Assembly (NCBI GenBank): GCA_022695795.1
Contig: MU404214.1
Span: forward strand, 1 to 61,773
From: Biscogniauxia marginata
Taxonomy: Eukaryota; Ascomycota; Sordariomycetes; Xylariales; Xylariaceae
Length of the DNA: 61,773 nt
Reading direction: 5' to 3'
Position 1 is the stretch's first letter. Each line of letters starts with the position of its first letter. Shown here piece after piece: positions 60,762 through 61,773 of the stretch. Under the pieces are notes generated by a model. That model did not search any database. It was not told the DNA's origin and saw nothing but the letters and a program-made list of their open reading frames with translations. A program made the position numbers and the translations under genes.

Positions 60762-61685
60762 TTTTAATAGCTTCTTAATTAATACTTAATATTAGTTTAA
60801 GAAAAAGGACTTTTAATTAAACCGTCTCAAAACAAGTATACCCCTTAAAACTAAAAAACAACAAAAAAAGAAATAAGTAAAAAAACAACAATTAATAAGC
60901 TCTTAAACGAAAACTTTAAATTCTTTTACGGTATAATAAAAAGGTTTAAAAAAAACCAATATAAAAGTTAATTATAATTATAACTAAAGAAAAGCCCTAA
61001 AAAAACACCTTTAAAGCTTAATAAAAAGAATCATTTAAAAAAAAGGAAAAGGAAAAAATACCTAAAAAAGAAAACAAACAAGTAAAATAACCCTTACCTC
61101 TTAAAAACAAATAATTAAAACTATTTTTAAATAATAACAACCTTAATAACTTAAACGACGAAAATAATATAACGACTTTCGATATAAAAGATTTTAAACT
61201 AATTACACCTAATAAATATAATAAAATAAGTAATTTAAAAAGATTTTTAATTTAAATTAAAACCTATTTACGATTTTATTACGAAATAATTACCACTAAA
61301 AAATAAAAGGTTTTCACAGTATTTCAGCTCCTTATTAAAACTACTTTAACTTAATTTTAACTAGTATTAAAAAATCATTTAAAAAATAAACCAAACGCTT
61401 AAAAAGACATAAAGAAGGTCTTTAAGAATTATAAAAAGTTTAAAAAACAATTTAAATCTATATTCAGCAATTTAATCCTTAAATAATAAGCCGAAACTCG
61501 ACTTTATAAACTACAACAAAATAAAAAGGCTTTAAATTACGTTATTAAATTTAAGAAACTTGTAAGCTAATTATAACTACTTATTAAGAACTTATATTAC
61601 TTATTTTATTAAGAACTAAAAAACCATATAAAAAATAAGTTATATAAAATAAACCTATATAAAAAAAAACCTAAAAAGTTTAATA

Positions 61686-61773
61686 ATTACGTTATAATAA
61701 TAATTACGTTATAATAATAATTACGTTATAATAATAATTACGTTATAATAATAATTACGTTATAATAATAATT
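61686..61773. repeat. 17-bp tandem repeat at the window edge
   Basis: About five copies of ATTACGTTATAATAATA run to the last base. In the equivalent gag position of U (19318-19365) and Y (43494-43540) the unit occurs once and normal sequence follows. The array thus starts inside gag and replaces it, which suggests a contig-end artefact or local slippage. Confidence 0.9.

Larger units (their letters stand above)
60288..61773 (+). mobile_element. Element V: chromovirus, 5' part, runs off the window
   Basis: A 474-bp 5' LTR (60288-60761, TATTACGAACCGACC to GTTCGTCACA) is followed by the common leader and a gag remnant colinear with Y 42540-43500 and U 18403-19340. It is strongly RIP-altered. 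The gag frame dissolves into a 17-bp tandem array at the window edge. Confidence 0.85.

Noticed and set aside
131..61773. CRISPR arrays, rRNA or tRNA genes
   Set aside because: None recognised; the tandem repeats lack spacer structure, and no cloverleaf with T-loop GTTCGA-type sequence and matching acceptor stem was found by eye.

Overview
The window looks like chromosomal DNA from a filamentous ascomycete (Pezizomycotina). Gene-bearing islands of balanced base composition sit inside long, extremely AT-rich stretches made of degenerate LTR retrotransposons. The decay is of RIP type: CpA/TpG has become TpA, most surviving C and G sit in CpG, Gln and Trp codons have become stops, and Cys and Asp codons have become Tyr and Asn. 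Genes have short GT-AG introns with CTAAC/CTGAT-like branch sites.

Layout: 1-10232 holds one partial (A) and one complete (B, 2926-10232) Ty3/gypsy chromovirus, both on the minus strand. Island 1 (about 10900-12955) carries an intact class 3 lipase. Island 2 (about 13464-17430) is a gene graveyard. It holds a truncated borosin-type peptide alpha-N-methyltransferase relic with an intact-looking TATA box, fused at its 3' side to a LINE endonuclease fragment. From 17935 to 25829 runs chromovirus U, which contains a solo LTR. From 25830 to about 27560 are other decayed repeats, including a probable short copia-like solo LTR.

Island 3 (about 27560-38990) carries three intact genes on one locus: an ATP-grasp-like ligase (minus strand, five exons), a TauD-type Fe(II)/2-oxoglutarate dioxygenase reading divergently from it, and a PaaK-like adenylate-forming enzyme. 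They look like a small uncharacterised biosynthetic cluster: carboxylate activation, ATP-dependent ligation and oxidation. Two introns of the ATP-grasp gene are homologous to each other, like introner-like elements. The right part of the island holds several decayed genes.

From 38991 to 59246 lies a three-level nest of chromoviruses. X contains Y (42076-57019), which contains Z (43945-51602), and each has its own 5-bp target duplication. X also contains a clean, non-mutated solo LTR (57406-57797). The window ends in the 5' part of another element, V. These chromoviruses encode gag, protease, RT/RNase H, integrase and a chromodomain. At least three copies also keep an ANTISENSE open frame between pol and the 3' LTR. 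It has Zn2Cys6-like cysteine spacing and a charged helical region. Both window ends are short tandem repeats grown out of retroelement sequence, which look like assembly break points.
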